From assembly GCF_010725885.1 (NCBI RefSeq), contig NZ_AP022600.1:2418001-2482000 (forward strand): DNA of 64,000 bases, in the 5' to 3' direction. Origin of the DNA: Mycolicibacterium tokaiense (lineage in GTDB: Bacteria; Actinomycetota; Actinomycetes; Mycobacteriales; Mycobacteriaceae). The position numbers and the translations under genes were made by a program. This document shows, in pieces, positions 45,947-54,922 of this stretch. The first letter of the stretch is position 1; each line of letters opens with the position of its first letter. The notes under the pieces are model-generated. The model was not told the DNA's origin and did not search any database. It was given only the letters and a program-made list of their open reading frames with translations.

Positions 45947-47463
45947 GTGTGGCCGCGCCGGCGCGCACCGGACTCCTCCAGGCGACCGGCATCTCCAAGC
46001 ACTACGCCGGTGTCGCTGCGCTCGAAGACGTCTCGGTGACGCTGGAGCCCGGCAAGATCCACGCGCTGGTCGGTGAGAACGGCGCGGGCAAGTCAACGCT
46101 GTCGAAGATCCTGTCGGGATTCGCGACCGCGGACACCGGCACCGTCACCCTCGACGGTCAGCCGATCAACCCGAAGAATCCCACGCAGGCCGCCGGGTTG
46201 GGTATCGGCATCGTGCACCAGGAGCTGTCGGTGATCGGGTCCATCTCGGTTGCCGAGAACGTCCTGGTGAACGCCGAACCGTCGCGCTGGGGTGTGATCG
46301 ACCGCCGGGCCCTGGCTGCGCAGGCCCGCGATCACCTGGCCCGGGTGGGCCTGGACGTCGATCCCCGCCGCCAGGCCGGCGAGCTGTCCATCGCCGAACA
46401 GCAACTCATCGAGATCGCCCGCATCCTCGCCCAGGACGCCCACGTCGTGTTCTTTGATGAGCCGACATCTTCTCTGCCACACGATGATTCGGTACGGCTC
46501 CTGGGGTTGCTGCGGGAACTGCGCGACGACGGCGCCGCGGTGGTACTGATCAGCCATGACCTGCCGGAGGTGTTGGAGTATGCCGATACCGTCAGCGTGC
46601 TGCGCGACGGCCGGCACATCATCACCGCCCCGGCCGCCGAGTTCACCGAAGACTCGCTGATCAAGCACATGATCGGGCGGAACCTTGAGTCGGTCTATCA
46701 CGGCCACGAGGTGACAGCCGACCACAAACCGGCGGTGCTGTCCGTAGACCGGATCAGCGCGCCCGGCGTGGTGTCCGCGTCGCTGCAGGTGAGCCCCGGA
46801 GAGATACTCGGCATCGGCGGCCTGGTCGGCAGCGGCCGCACCGAGGTGCTGGCGGCGATCTACGGTGCCACTCGAATCACGGCAGGCGCCATGTCATTTC
46901 ACGGAAAGTCACACCGTCCGAGCCATCCCGGGGCGGCTCTGAACACCGGTATCGCACTGGTGCCCGAAGACCGCAAGAACCAGGGTCTGCACCTGGGTCT
47001 GCCCATCAGTACCAACATCGAACTCGCCAGCCTGGCTGCCATGAGCACCGGGCCGTGGCTGCGCCGCCGCAAGGGCGCGAAGATCGTCGACCACTTCTTC
47101 AAGGAGCTGCGCATCAAAGCGGCCAGCGCCGCCATGCCCGTGGGAGCGTTGTCCGGCGGCAACCAGCAGAAGGTGGCACTGGCCAAGGTGTTGGCCACCA
47201 AACCTGCGGTGCTGCTGCTCGACGAACCCACCCGTGGAATCGATGTGGGCGCCAAAGCTGAAGTGCACCGGCTGATCCGGAGCTTGGCCGACGAGGGCAT
47301 GGCCATCATCATGGTGTCCTCAGTGCTGCCCGAACTGCTCGGTGCGTCCGACCGCATCGTGGTGATGCGGGCCGGCCGCACCGTGGGCGAACTCAGCCGA
47401 GCCGAGGCCTCAGAGGAGGCCGTCATGAAGCTGGCGTTCCAGGGGGCGGTGGCCGATGACTGA
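45943..47463 (+). CDS. CUT2-type ABC transporter ATPase, two domains (RbsA-like)
   Basis: A 506-residue double ATPase. Domain 1 has Walker A GENGAGKST, Walker B VVFFDEPTSSLP, H-loop LISHDLPEV and signature LSIAEQQ. Domain 2 has a degenerate Walker A (GLVGSGRTEV), signature LSGGNQQ and Walker B LLLDEPTRGID. This asymmetry is normal for the family, where the first site is the main catalytic one. With the binding protein and permease, the importer is complete. Its stop overlaps the next gene by 8 bases. Confidence 0.94.
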   Translation: MSVAAPARTGLLQATGISKHYAGVAALEDVSVTLEPGKIHALVGENGAGKSTLSKILSGFATADTGTVTLDGQPINPKNPTQAAGLGIGIVHQELSVIGSISVAENVLVNAEPSRWGVIDRRALAAQARDHLARVGLDVDPRRQAGELSIAEQQLIEIARILAQDAHVVFFDEPTSSLPHDDSVRLLGLLRELRDDGAAVVLISHDLPEVLEYADTVSVLRDGRHIITAPAAEFTEDSLIKHMIGRNLESVYHGHEVTADHKPAVLSVDRISAPGVVSASLQVSPGEILGIGGLVGSGRTEVLAAIYGATRITAGAMSFHGKSHRPSHPGAALNTGIALVPEDRKNQGLHLGLPISTNIELASLAAMSTGPWLRRRKGAKIVDHFFKELRIKAASAAMPVGALSGGNQQKVALAKVLATKPAVLLLDEPTRGIDVGAKAEVHRLIRSLADEGMAIIMVSSVLPELLGASDRIVVMRAGRTVGELSRAEASEEAVMKLAFQGAVADD

Positions 47464-48166
47464 CAAAGTCGCAGTACTCACCGGCGCCGACGGCGGCCTG
47501 GGGCGCGCCGTGGCCCACCGGCTAGCCAAGGACGGCTTCTCACTCGTACTCGGGTATCACCCGGGCAGTGCGGCGCCGTCGATTCCCGGGGCGCTGGCCG
47601 TGCCTGCCGACGTCACCTCCGAAACCGATGTCGCCGAGCTGATCTCGGCCGCCATTGGAGAGTTCGGTCGTATCGACGCCCTGGTCACGCTGGCGGGAGT
47701 GATGGAACAGACCCTGCTGCCCGACCTGGATCTGGTGACCTGGAACCAGACCATCGCCGTCAACCTCACCGGCACGTTCCTGTGCGTCCAAGCGGCAGCT
47801 GAGGCGTTGACGCACACACAGGGCGCAGTGGTCACCATCGGTAGCCAGATCGGATACGTCGGCGGCATCAACTGCGCCGCCTACACCGCGTCCAAGGCGG
47901 GAGTCGGGGGCCTGACCCGGGCGCTCGCGCGCGAACTCGGACCAGCGGTCCGCGTCAACTGTGTGGCGCCTGGGCCCATCGAGACTCCGATGACAGCCGT
48001 GCACGCCACCCCGGAGTGGAGGGAACAGAAGACCAGAGCACTGGTCATGGGACGCTTCGGCACCCCCGACGAGGTGGCCACCGCGGTCGCCTGGCTGGTG
48101 TGTGACGAAGCGAGCTTCGTCACGGGGCAGACCATCAATGTCAATGGGGGAGGGGCGATGCCATGA
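47456..48166 (+). CDS. Short-chain dehydrogenase of the catabolic operon (first)
   Basis: A 236-residue SDR: TGADGGLGRAV, TLAGVMEQTLLPDLDLVTWNQ (NAG replaced by LAG), TIGSQIGYVGGINCAAYTASKAG (Ser, Tyr, Lys) and GQTINVNGGGAMP. It probably oxidises a hydroxyl in an intermediate. It starts inside the ATPase gene and overlaps the CoA-transferase start as ATGA. Confidence 0.9.
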   Translation: MTDKVAVLTGADGGLGRAVAHRLAKDGFSLVLGYHPGSAAPSIPGALAVPADVTSETDVAELISAAIGEFGRIDALVTLAGVMEQTLLPDLDLVTWNQTIAVNLTGTFLCVQAAAEALTHTQGAVVTIGSQIGYVGGINCAAYTASKAGVGGLTRALARELGPAVRVNCVAPGPIETPMTAVHATPEWREQKTRALVMGRFGTPDEVATAVAWLVCDEASFVTGQTINVNGGGAMP

Positions 48167-49743
48167 GGCTCAGTCAACTGACCACACCGGAGTTCCTGTC
48201 CGCACACGACGCGGTGGAACGGATCCCGGACCGGGCGCGGCTGCTCGTGGAGGCTTCCGGGGGTGGTGTCATAGAGCCGTCCGGGCTGTTGAACGCGCTG
48301 GCCGAGCGTTACCGCCGCACCGGCGGCCCCGGTGAGCTGGCCGCATACTTCTGCAGCGGGGTGGGGGACCGTAACGGGTCCGGCATGGACGTGCTGGCGC
48401 AGCCGGGGCTGTTGCGCAGCGCGATCGCCGGGCACTGGGCCATGACGCCCACGCTGTCCAAGATGGCCCATGACGGGGACATCGAGGCCTACAACCTGCC
48501 CCAGGGTGTGCTGGCGCAGTTGCTGCGCGAAAGTGCAGCCAAACGGCCAGGTTTGATCACCAAGGTCGGATTGGGCACGTTCTGTGATCCGCGGCAGGGC
48601 GGTGGGCGGCTCAACAGTGCCACCACGACCGATCTCGTGGAGGTCCTGGAGATCAAGGGTGAGGAGTACCTGTTCTACCCCAGCCCGTCCTTCGATGTCG
48701 CTTTCATCCGCGGCACCACCGCCGATGAACACGGCAACCTGACACTCGAGCACGAGACAGCCAAGCTGGGGGTGCTGGCGGCCGCAACGGCGGCGCGCAA
48801 CTGTGGCGGACTGGTGATCGCGCAGGTGAAGCGGGTGGCCGCGGTGCACACCCTCAACCCCAAGAGTGTGGTGGTGCCCGGTCATCTGATCGACATCGTG
48901 GTGGTGCAGGAAGACCAGTGGCAGACCGCGATCAACGAGTACAACCCGGCCTTCTCCGGCGAGGTGTATGTGCCGTTCGGCCGGTCGCCGGCAATGCCCC
49001 TTTCGGAACGGAAAGTGGTGGCACGCAGGGCACTCGACGAGATCAAGCCGGCCTCGGTGGTCAACCTCGGGGTCGGAATGGCCGACGGGGTGGCCACCGC
49101 TGCGCTGGAAGAGGATCGGCTCAGCGAAATCACGCTGACGGTCGAGCAAGGCATGGTCGGCGGCGTCCCGGAACGCGGCGTCATCTTCGGAGTGTCCTGG
49201 AACCCGGAAGCCGTGATCGAACACGCCTCGCAGTTCGACTTCTACGACGGCGGCGGCCTGGATGTCGCCTGCCTGGGGTTCGCCGAGGTGGACTCCGACG
49301 GCAACGTCAACTCATCGCTGGTCGACGGCCGCATTTTCGGCGCCGGTGGCTTCATCAACATCTCGCAGGCCGCCAAGAAGGTCGTGTTCTGCGGGACGCT
49401 CACCGCAGGCGGGCTGCGCATCGACCTCACCGACGGACACCCGAGGGTGACCTCGGAAGGCAGACACCGCAAGTTCATCGACAAGGTCCGCCAGGTCACC
49501 TTCAACGCCCATCTGGCCCGCGAACGTGGTCAGGAGGTCATCTACGTCACCGAACGCGCGGTGTTCGCCCTCGGCGAGGACGGTCCTGTCCTGATGGAGG
49601 TCGCTCCCGGCTGGACCGCGGAGCAGGTGATCGCACTGATGGACTTCCGCCCCAAACTCGCCGACGACATCACCACCATGTCGGCGTCGCTCTTCACCTC
49701 CCAACGACGCACCCCCCAAACCCCGACCCAAGAGGAGAACTGA
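48163..49743 (+). CDS. Family I CoA-transferase (fused, YdiF-like)
   Basis: A 526-residue CoA-transferase containing both alpha-type (about 1-240) and beta-type (about 270-480) halves in one chain. The catalytic glutamate is Glu328 in TVEQGMVGGVPERG, followed by the MDFRPKLADDI C-terminal block typical of acetate/propionate CoA-transferases. It would load CoA on the carboxylic acid made by the ADH/ALDH pair, without ATP. It is located between the first SDR and the ADH; only one base separates its stop from the ADH start. Confidence 0.9.
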   Translation: MRLSQLTTPEFLSAHDAVERIPDRARLLVEASGGGVIEPSGLLNALAERYRRTGGPGELAAYFCSGVGDRNGSGMDVLAQPGLLRSAIAGHWAMTPTLSKMAHDGDIEAYNLPQGVLAQLLRESAAKRPGLITKVGLGTFCDPRQGGGRLNSATTTDLVEVLEIKGEEYLFYPSPSFDVAFIRGTTADEHGNLTLEHETAKLGVLAAATAARNCGGLVIAQVKRVAAVHTLNPKSVVVPGHLIDIVVVQEDQWQTAINEYNPAFSGEVYVPFGRSPAMPLSERKVVARRALDEIKPASVVNLGVGMADGVATAALEEDRLSEITLTVEQGMVGGVPERGVIFGVSWNPEAVIEHASQFDFYDGGGLDVACLGFAEVDSDGNVNSSLVDGRIFGAGGFINISQAAKKVVFCGTLTAGGLRIDLTDGHPRVTSEGRHRKFIDKVRQVTFNAHLARERGQEVIYVTERAVFALGEDGPVLMEVAPGWTAEQVIALMDFRPKLADDITTMSASLFTSQRRTPQTPTQEEN

Positions 49744-49744
49744 C

Positions 49745-50878
49745 ATGCGCACCCGAGCCGCGGTCACCTACGGATTGAACACCCGCTTCGAGGTCAAGGA
49801 AGTCGAGCTCGACGAGCCCGGCCCCAACGAGGTGCTGGTGCACCTGGTGGCCTCCGGCATCTGCCACTCCGACATGCATCACGTCACCGGCGACCAGATA
49901 GCCGCGCTCCCGATGATCTTCGGCCACGAAGGCGCCGGCGTCGTGGACAAGGTGGGCCCGAACGTCACCCACGTGGTCCCCGGCGATCACGTGGTGATGT
50001 CCTACCTCCCGTCCTGCGGTACCTGCCGGTGGTGCACCGACGGGCAGACCAACCTCTGCGATCTGGGTGCCCACACCGTGGAGGGGCCGCAGATCGACGG
50101 AAGCTACCGCTTCCATGACGACGACGGCGTGAACCTCGGACAGTTCTGCCTGGTGTCCACCTTCAGCGAATGGACGGTGGTACCCGGTCAGTCGGTTGTC
50201 AAGGTGGACAAGCACTACCGGCTGGAGCGGGCCTGCCTGGTCGCCTGCGGTGTCACCACCGGCGTGGGTACCGCGATCTACCGCGGCGGGGTCGAGCCCG
50301 GTGAGGACGTGATGGTCTACGGCGTCGGCGGGATCGGTATGAACATCGTGCAGGGCGCCAAGATCGCCGGGGCCAAGCGCATCATCGCCTGCGATACCAA
50401 CGACTGGAAACTGGAGCAGGCCAAGTTGTTCGGCGCTACCCACACGGTCAACCCGAACACCCAGGATCCGGTCGAGTTCGCCACCGAGTTGACCTGGGGT
50501 GTGGGCGTGGACAAGGCCTTCGAGGCCATCGCCACCGCCGAGACCATCGGTCAGGCCGTGCGCTCGGTCCGCAAGAGCGGCACCGTCGCCGTCGTCGGCC
50601 TGACGCGGCACGATCAGCCCAGCATCCCAGTGAACCCGTCGGACTTCGTGCTGTGGCAGAAAACCCTCACCGGTTCACTCAACGGTGGCTGCAACCCACG
50701 CAATGACATTCCGAAGATGCTCAAGCTGTGGGATTCCGGGCAGATCAATCTCGATGGTCTGGTGACCAAGGAGTACCGCATCGAGCAGATCAACGAGGCC
50801 TATGACGACCTGCTGGCCGGCAAGAACCTGCGCGGCGTGATCCGTTACGAATGGGCAGACAACGGAGTTCCGCAGTGA
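49745..50878 (+). CDS. NDMA/mycofactocin-type zinc alcohol dehydrogenase
   Basis: A 377-residue MDR alcohol dehydrogenase of the same clade as AdhB at 21827. Catalytic zinc ligands are in SGICHSDMHH and GHEGAGVV; the structural cluster is CGTCRWCTDGQTNLC; the cofactor motif is GVGGIGMNIVQGAK. NDMA-dependent enzymes of this group are thought to pass electrons to mycofactocin. It probably converts the imported alcohol to an aldehyde. GAGGAGAACTGAC precedes ATG 49745, and the stop overlaps the next start (GTGA). Confidence 0.92.
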   Translation: MRTRAAVTYGLNTRFEVKEVELDEPGPNEVLVHLVASGICHSDMHHVTGDQIAALPMIFGHEGAGVVDKVGPNVTHVVPGDHVVMSYLPSCGTCRWCTDGQTNLCDLGAHTVEGPQIDGSYRFHDDDGVNLGQFCLVSTFSEWTVVPGQSVVKVDKHYRLERACLVACGVTTGVGTAIYRGGVEPGEDVMVYGVGGIGMNIVQGAKIAGAKRIIACDTNDWKLEQAKLFGATHTVNPNTQDPVEFATELTWGVGVDKAFEAIATAETIGQAVRSVRKSGTVAVVGLTRHDQPSIPVNPSDFVLWQKTLTGSLNGGCNPRNDIPKMLKLWDSGQINLDGLVTKEYRIEQINEAYDDLLAGKNLRGVIRYEWADNGVPQ

Positions 50879-52029
50879 CACTCACGTATTCACTGGACGC
50901 CGATGCCGCGCAGTTCCTCGCCGTGGTCGGGGACTTCTGCACCAGCCGGGTGGGTCCGCGCGCCCAGGACATCGATCTGTCCGGAGAGTTCTTCCCCGAC
51001 CTGCTCTCCGATGCCGCGGATCTCGGCCTGCAGGGCCTGATCTTCGGTGACGACGGCAGCATCGACCCCACCATGTTCGCCCTGGCACACGAGACCACCG
51101 AGCTTGTCGCGTCGTACTCCGGCGCGGTGGCGCTGGGTATCTCGATCGCCCGGCTGCACGGATACCTGCTGGCCGCGTACGCACCGCCCGACGTCCGGGA
51201 CCGGTGGCTGCCGGGACTGATCGACGGCTCGCTGCGCGGTAGTTTCGCGCTGAGCGAGCCCCACTCGGGCACCGACATTCGGGCCGGGCGGACCGTGGCC
51301 GTCGAACACCCCGATGGAACGGTGACCATCACCGGCGAGAAGGCCTGGATCACGCAGTCTCCTGAGGCGCACTTCTGCATCGTGCTGGCCAAGCTGGGTT
51401 CGGCAGACCGTGACGCCCCCACCGCGGCGTTTGTCGTCCCGCTGGACGCTGCCGGGGTCACGGTCGGCAAGGACGAGCCGATGTCCGGTTTCCGCGGAAT
51501 GCCGATGGCAAATGTGCATTTCGACAACTGCCGGGTGCCGTCTGACTGGCGGCTGCAGACGGATGGATTCCGCGGCATGCTGGAAGGACTCAACCTGGCC
51601 CGGCTCGACGCGGGATGTTACGGCGTCGGGTTCATGCGGGCGGCGCTGCGGGAATGCGGCGCCTACGTGCGCGATCGGCAGGCGTTCGGCAGGCCCCTGG
51701 CCGAATTGCAAATCGTGCAGGAGAAGCTGGGGAAGATGCACGCCGACTATCTGGCCGCGCGGGGACTGCTCCGGGACGGGGTCACCAGCTACGCCGCCGG
51801 CGGCGGCGGTGACTCCCACCTGATCTCGGCTGCCAAGATGTTCGCCACCGACGCGGCCATGCGCAACACCGTCGAGGCCGTTCAGTTGCTCGGCGGGTAC
51901 GGCGTCCACCTTCACTACCCCGTCCAGCGACTGATGCGCGACGCCAAGATCACCCAGATCATCGACGGCACCAGCGAGATCCACGCCTTGATGCTCGGCC
52001 GCGCCGCAGCGCGTGCCGACTGGACCTGA
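50875..52029 (+). CDS. Acyl-CoA dehydrogenase with Asp at the usual catalytic Glu position
   Basis: A 384-residue ACAD: FALSEPHSGTDIRAGRT, TITGEKAWITQ, RDRQAFGRPLAELQIVQEKLGKM, and LLGGYGVHLHYPVQRLMRDAKI. The C-terminal signature reads IIDGTSEIH, where most relatives have (Y/G)EGTSEI; the catalytic base position is therefore Asp364 instead of Glu. Two other ACADs in this window keep Glu. Asp could still act as a base, or the base may lie elsewhere in the structure as in some ACAD groups. GTG 50875 overlaps the ADH stop. Confidence 0.88.
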   Translation: MTLTYSLDADAAQFLAVVGDFCTSRVGPRAQDIDLSGEFFPDLLSDAADLGLQGLIFGDDGSIDPTMFALAHETTELVASYSGAVALGISIARLHGYLLAAYAPPDVRDRWLPGLIDGSLRGSFALSEPHSGTDIRAGRTVAVEHPDGTVTITGEKAWITQSPEAHFCIVLAKLGSADRDAPTAAFVVPLDAAGVTVGKDEPMSGFRGMPMANVHFDNCRVPSDWRLQTDGFRGMLEGLNLARLDAGCYGVGFMRAALRECGAYVRDRQAFGRPLAELQIVQEKLGKMHADYLAARGLLRDGVTSYAAGGGGDSHLISAAKMFATDAAMRNTVEAVQLLGGYGVHLHYPVQRLMRDAKITQIIDGTSEIHALMLGRAAARADWT

Positions 52030-52044
52030 CCTCGAGGAGAAGAC

Positions 52045-53487
52045 ATGACACTGAGCGGATCCCTGCAGCGGGCCCTGTTCATCGACGGCGAGTTCGTCGG
52101 TTCCGACGGAGAGATCTCACCGGTCACCGACAAGGCCAGTGGTGAGGTGATCGGCGAGTCGATCACCGCCACCGATGTCGATGTGGACCGGGCCGTCGCC
52201 GGAGCGGTTGCTGCGCAACGGGAGTGGTACACCACCCCCGCCACCGAACGGGCAGCCATCCTGCGCCGGGGCGGTGCGATCCTGGAGCGGGAGGCGGGTC
52301 GGTTCAAGGAGATCCTGATCCGCGAGGGTGGTGCGATCGGGCCCAAGGCCGAGGGCGAGATCGGCGCCAGCGTCATCGAGTTCTTCCAGGCCGCCGAGCT
52401 GGCCACCACCCCGTTGGGCGAGATCATCCCCTCCGGTCAGCGGGGTCGGGTCAACATCGTCGAACGTCGTCCCGTCGGGGTGGTGGGACTCATCACCGCG
52501 TGGAACGCGCCGGTGCACATCGCCATGCGGGTCCTGGCCCCTGCCATCGCGCTGGGCAACACGGTGGTGCTCAAACCGGCGCCGGAGACCCCGTTCACGG
52601 GCGGATTGATGCTGGCCGAAGTGTTGGCCGAGGCCGGCCTGCCCGCTGGTGTGGTCCAGGTTCTCACCGGCGGACCCGCTGGAGCCCGACTGGTGAGCCA
52701 TCCCCAGGTGGACATGATCCACTTCACCGGCTCCGAGGACACCGGGCGCCGGATCAACGTGGCGGCCGCGCCGCTGCTCAAACGGGTGGCGCTGGAACTC
52801 GGCGGCAACAACGCCAGCATCGTATTGTCCGACGCCGACGTGGAACTGGCCGCGCGGTGCGGTGCGGGCTCGTCGTTCGGGCACCAGGGGCAGGTGTGCA
52901 TCGCCACCGGGCGGCACATCGTGCTGGCCGACGTCGCCGCGGACTATGTGGCGGCGCTCTCGGCGGAAGCGGCGAAGCTGACCGTCGGCGACCCCTACAC
53001 CGCTGCGGTGGACCTCGGTCCGATGCTGTCGCAGCGCCAGGTCGACAAGGCCCTGGCCATGGTGAGCAGCAGTGTCGAGCTGGGTGCCCGGGTGGTCGAA
53101 GGCGGCACCGCCGACGGCGTGTTCCTGCGCCCCACCGTGGTCGACCAGGTTCGCCCCGGCATGGTCCTGCACGACGAGGAGGTGTTCGCCCCGATCGCGC
53201 CGGTGACGGTGGTGGACTCCGTGGACGAAGCCCTCAAGATCGTCAACGGCACCCGCTTCGGACTGTCCACCGCGGTGTTCAGCCGTGATCTCGATACGGC
53301 CTGGAGTGTGGCCGACCAGGTGCGATCTGGCATGGTCCATGTCAACGACGGCACCGCGCTGCACGAGTCGCAGGTGCCCTTCGGCGGCACTGCGGCCTCG
53401 GGGTTGGGTGATGACCTCGGCGGCCGCGCCAACATCGACCTGCTCACCGAGCGTCGGTGGACCAGCCTGCAGCGGAATGTGTTGTGA
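52045..53487 (+). CDS. Aldehyde dehydrogenase (benzaldehyde/vanillin dehydrogenase-like)
   Basis: A 480-residue ALDH: LITAWNAPVHIAM, GNTVVLKPAPETP, FTGSEDTGRR, LELGGNNASIV with the general-base Glu, GQVCIATGR with catalytic Cys285, and EEVFAPIAPV. The VHIAMRVLAPA variant and the short C-terminus fit the aromatic/cyclic aldehyde group rather than sugar-acid enzymes, but this is weak evidence. It would oxidise the aldehyde produced by the NDMA-type ADH. GAGGAGAAGAC precedes ATG 52045. The stop overlaps the hydratase start. Confidence 0.92.
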   Translation: MTLSGSLQRALFIDGEFVGSDGEISPVTDKASGEVIGESITATDVDVDRAVAGAVAAQREWYTTPATERAAILRRGGAILEREAGRFKEILIREGGAIGPKAEGEIGASVIEFFQAAELATTPLGEIIPSGQRGRVNIVERRPVGVVGLITAWNAPVHIAMRVLAPAIALGNTVVLKPAPETPFTGGLMLAEVLAEAGLPAGVVQVLTGGPAGARLVSHPQVDMIHFTGSEDTGRRINVAAAPLLKRVALELGGNNASIVLSDADVELAARCGAGSSFGHQGQVCIATGRHIVLADVAADYVAALSAEAAKLTVGDPYTAAVDLGPMLSQRQVDKALAMVSSSVELGARVVEGGTADGVFLRPTVVDQVRPGMVLHDEEVFAPIAPVTVVDSVDEALKIVNGTRFGLSTAVFSRDLDTAWSVADQVRSGMVHVNDGTALHESQVPFGGTAASGLGDDLGGRANIDLLTERRWTSLQRNVL

Positions 53488-54203
53488 CCGACGGTGCTGT
53501 GCGACTGGAGATCTCGGGCCCGGTCGCCCGGATCGTGCTGGACCGGCCGCGCAAGCGCAATGCGCTCAGCGCCCATCTGGTCGCTGAACTAGGGGACCGG
53601 CTCGAGGACATCGCGGGCTCCGATGCCCGGGTGGTGCTGCTCACCGCCGAGGGGTCGGTGTTCTGCGCCGGCGCCGACACCGTCGAGTTCAGTGCAGCTT
53701 CGGCAGAAGCGGTGCGCGGCCGGTGGACGCGGCTGGGGCAGCGGGTGTTCCGGTCACTGGCGGAGCTGCCGCAGACCACCGTCGCGGTTCTTGCGGGCGG
53801 CGCTTATGGCGGCGGCCTGGAACTGGCCATGCACTGCGATTTCCGGGTGGCCTCCGACACCGCGGTCCTGGCGCTGCCGGAGGCCACGCTGGGCACCACC
53901 CCCGGATGGTCCGGCCTGAGCAGGATCCGGGAGATCGCGGGGGTGGCCGCTGCCCGTCGACTGGCCCTGGTGGGACAACCCGTCAGCGCCGCAGAAGGGC
54001 ACCGGCTCGGCATCGTGGACATCGTGACCGCCGACGTGCAGTCCGCCGCAGACGACCTGGTGCAGGATCTGCTGAACACCGCCCCCGGCGCGCAATCGAT
54101 TCTCAAACGCGTGCTCGCCTGCGACGCGTCGGCACTCATCGACTCGCTGGCAGGTGGCTACCTCGTCGCCTCCGGCGAAACCAATTCCAGGAGACACTCA
54201 TGA
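53484..54203 (+). CDS. Enoyl-CoA hydratase/isomerase (crotonase family)
   Basis: A 239-residue crotonase-fold protein. The oxyanion-hole motifs are GSVFCAGADTVEF and LAGGAYGGGLELAMHCDFRVAS. At the usual catalytic glutamate region it has ATLGTTPGWSGLSRI, with Glu before LG replaced by Thr, so it may not be a simple hydratase (isomerase, hydrolase or lyase possible). GTG 53484 overlaps the ALDH stop; the stop overlaps the next SDR (ATGA). With MaoC, it gives the operon two enoyl-CoA-type enzymes. Confidence 0.88.
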   Translation: MTDGAVRLEISGPVARIVLDRPRKRNALSAHLVAELGDRLEDIAGSDARVVLLTAEGSVFCAGADTVEFSAASAEAVRGRWTRLGQRVFRSLAELPQTTVAVLAGGAYGGGLELAMHCDFRVASDTAVLALPEATLGTTPGWSGLSRIREIAGVAAARRLALVGQPVSAAEGHRLGIVDIVTADVQSAADDLVQDLLNTAPGAQSILKRVLACDASALIDSLAGGYLVASGETNSRRHS

Positions 54204-54922
54204 CCAGAACAGTTCTCATCGCCGGATCCTCCCGCGGGATCGGCGCCGCCGCCGCCCGCCACGAGGCCGCCCGCGGATCCCGGGTGATCCTGCACGGCCG
54301 CAGTGATTCGGTTGCGCTGAAGGAATTCTCGGGAGAGCTGGATGCACCGGCCTACCACTGCGACGGGCAGGATGCGGCCGCGGTGCAGCAGCTGGTGGAC
54401 ACCGCGTTGGCCGACGTGGGCGCCATCGACGCGCTGATCTGCACGCTGGGCAGCGTGTCGGCCACCGACGCCCTGGCGGGGTCCACCGAGGACTGGATCG
54501 CCGAATACCGCTCCAATGTCCTGGGACCGGTGAACTTCATCCGGGCGGTGGCGCCCTCGATGCTGGCCAACGGTGGTGGCCGCATCGTCACGGTCTCCTC
54601 CATCCGGGGCCGCGACAACCTGGCAAGCCCCGAGGTGACGGCGTACAGCGCCGCCAAGGCGGCACTGGAGAACGTCACAGTGTCGTTCGCCAAGGCGCTG
54701 GCACCGTCGATCACCGTCAACTCCGTCGCCCCGGGCTTCGTCCTGACCGACATGTCCGAAACGTGGTCGGACGAGGTGCGCAAGGAGGTGGCGACCAATC
54801 TGCTGGGCCGCGCCGCGCAGCCGCAGGAGATCGCCGCCCTGCTGTGTTTTCTGGTCAGCGACGGCGCCAGTTTCATCACCGGCCAGACCGTCCTCGCCGA
54901 CGGTGGACTGGACGCCCGCTGA
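54200..54922 (+). CDS. Short-chain dehydrogenase of the catabolic operon (second)
   Basis: A 240-residue SDR: AGSSRGIGAAA, CTLGSVSATDAL in place of NNAG, TVSSIRGRDNLASPEVTAYSAAKAAL (Ser, Tyr, Lys) and GQTVLADGGLDAR. It probably makes the 3-oxo intermediate before carbon-carbon cleavage. It overlaps the hydratase stop and its own stop overlaps DUF993 by one base (TGATG). Confidence 0.9.
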   Translation: MTRTVLIAGSSRGIGAAAARHEAARGSRVILHGRSDSVALKEFSGELDAPAYHCDGQDAAAVQQLVDTALADVGAIDALICTLGSVSATDALAGSTEDWIAEYRSNVLGPVNFIRAVAPSMLANGGGRIVTVSSIRGRDNLASPEVTAYSAAKAALENVTVSFAKALAPSITVNSVAPGFVLTDMSETWSDEVRKEVATNLLGRAAQPQEIAALLCFLVSDGASFITGQTVLADGGLDAR

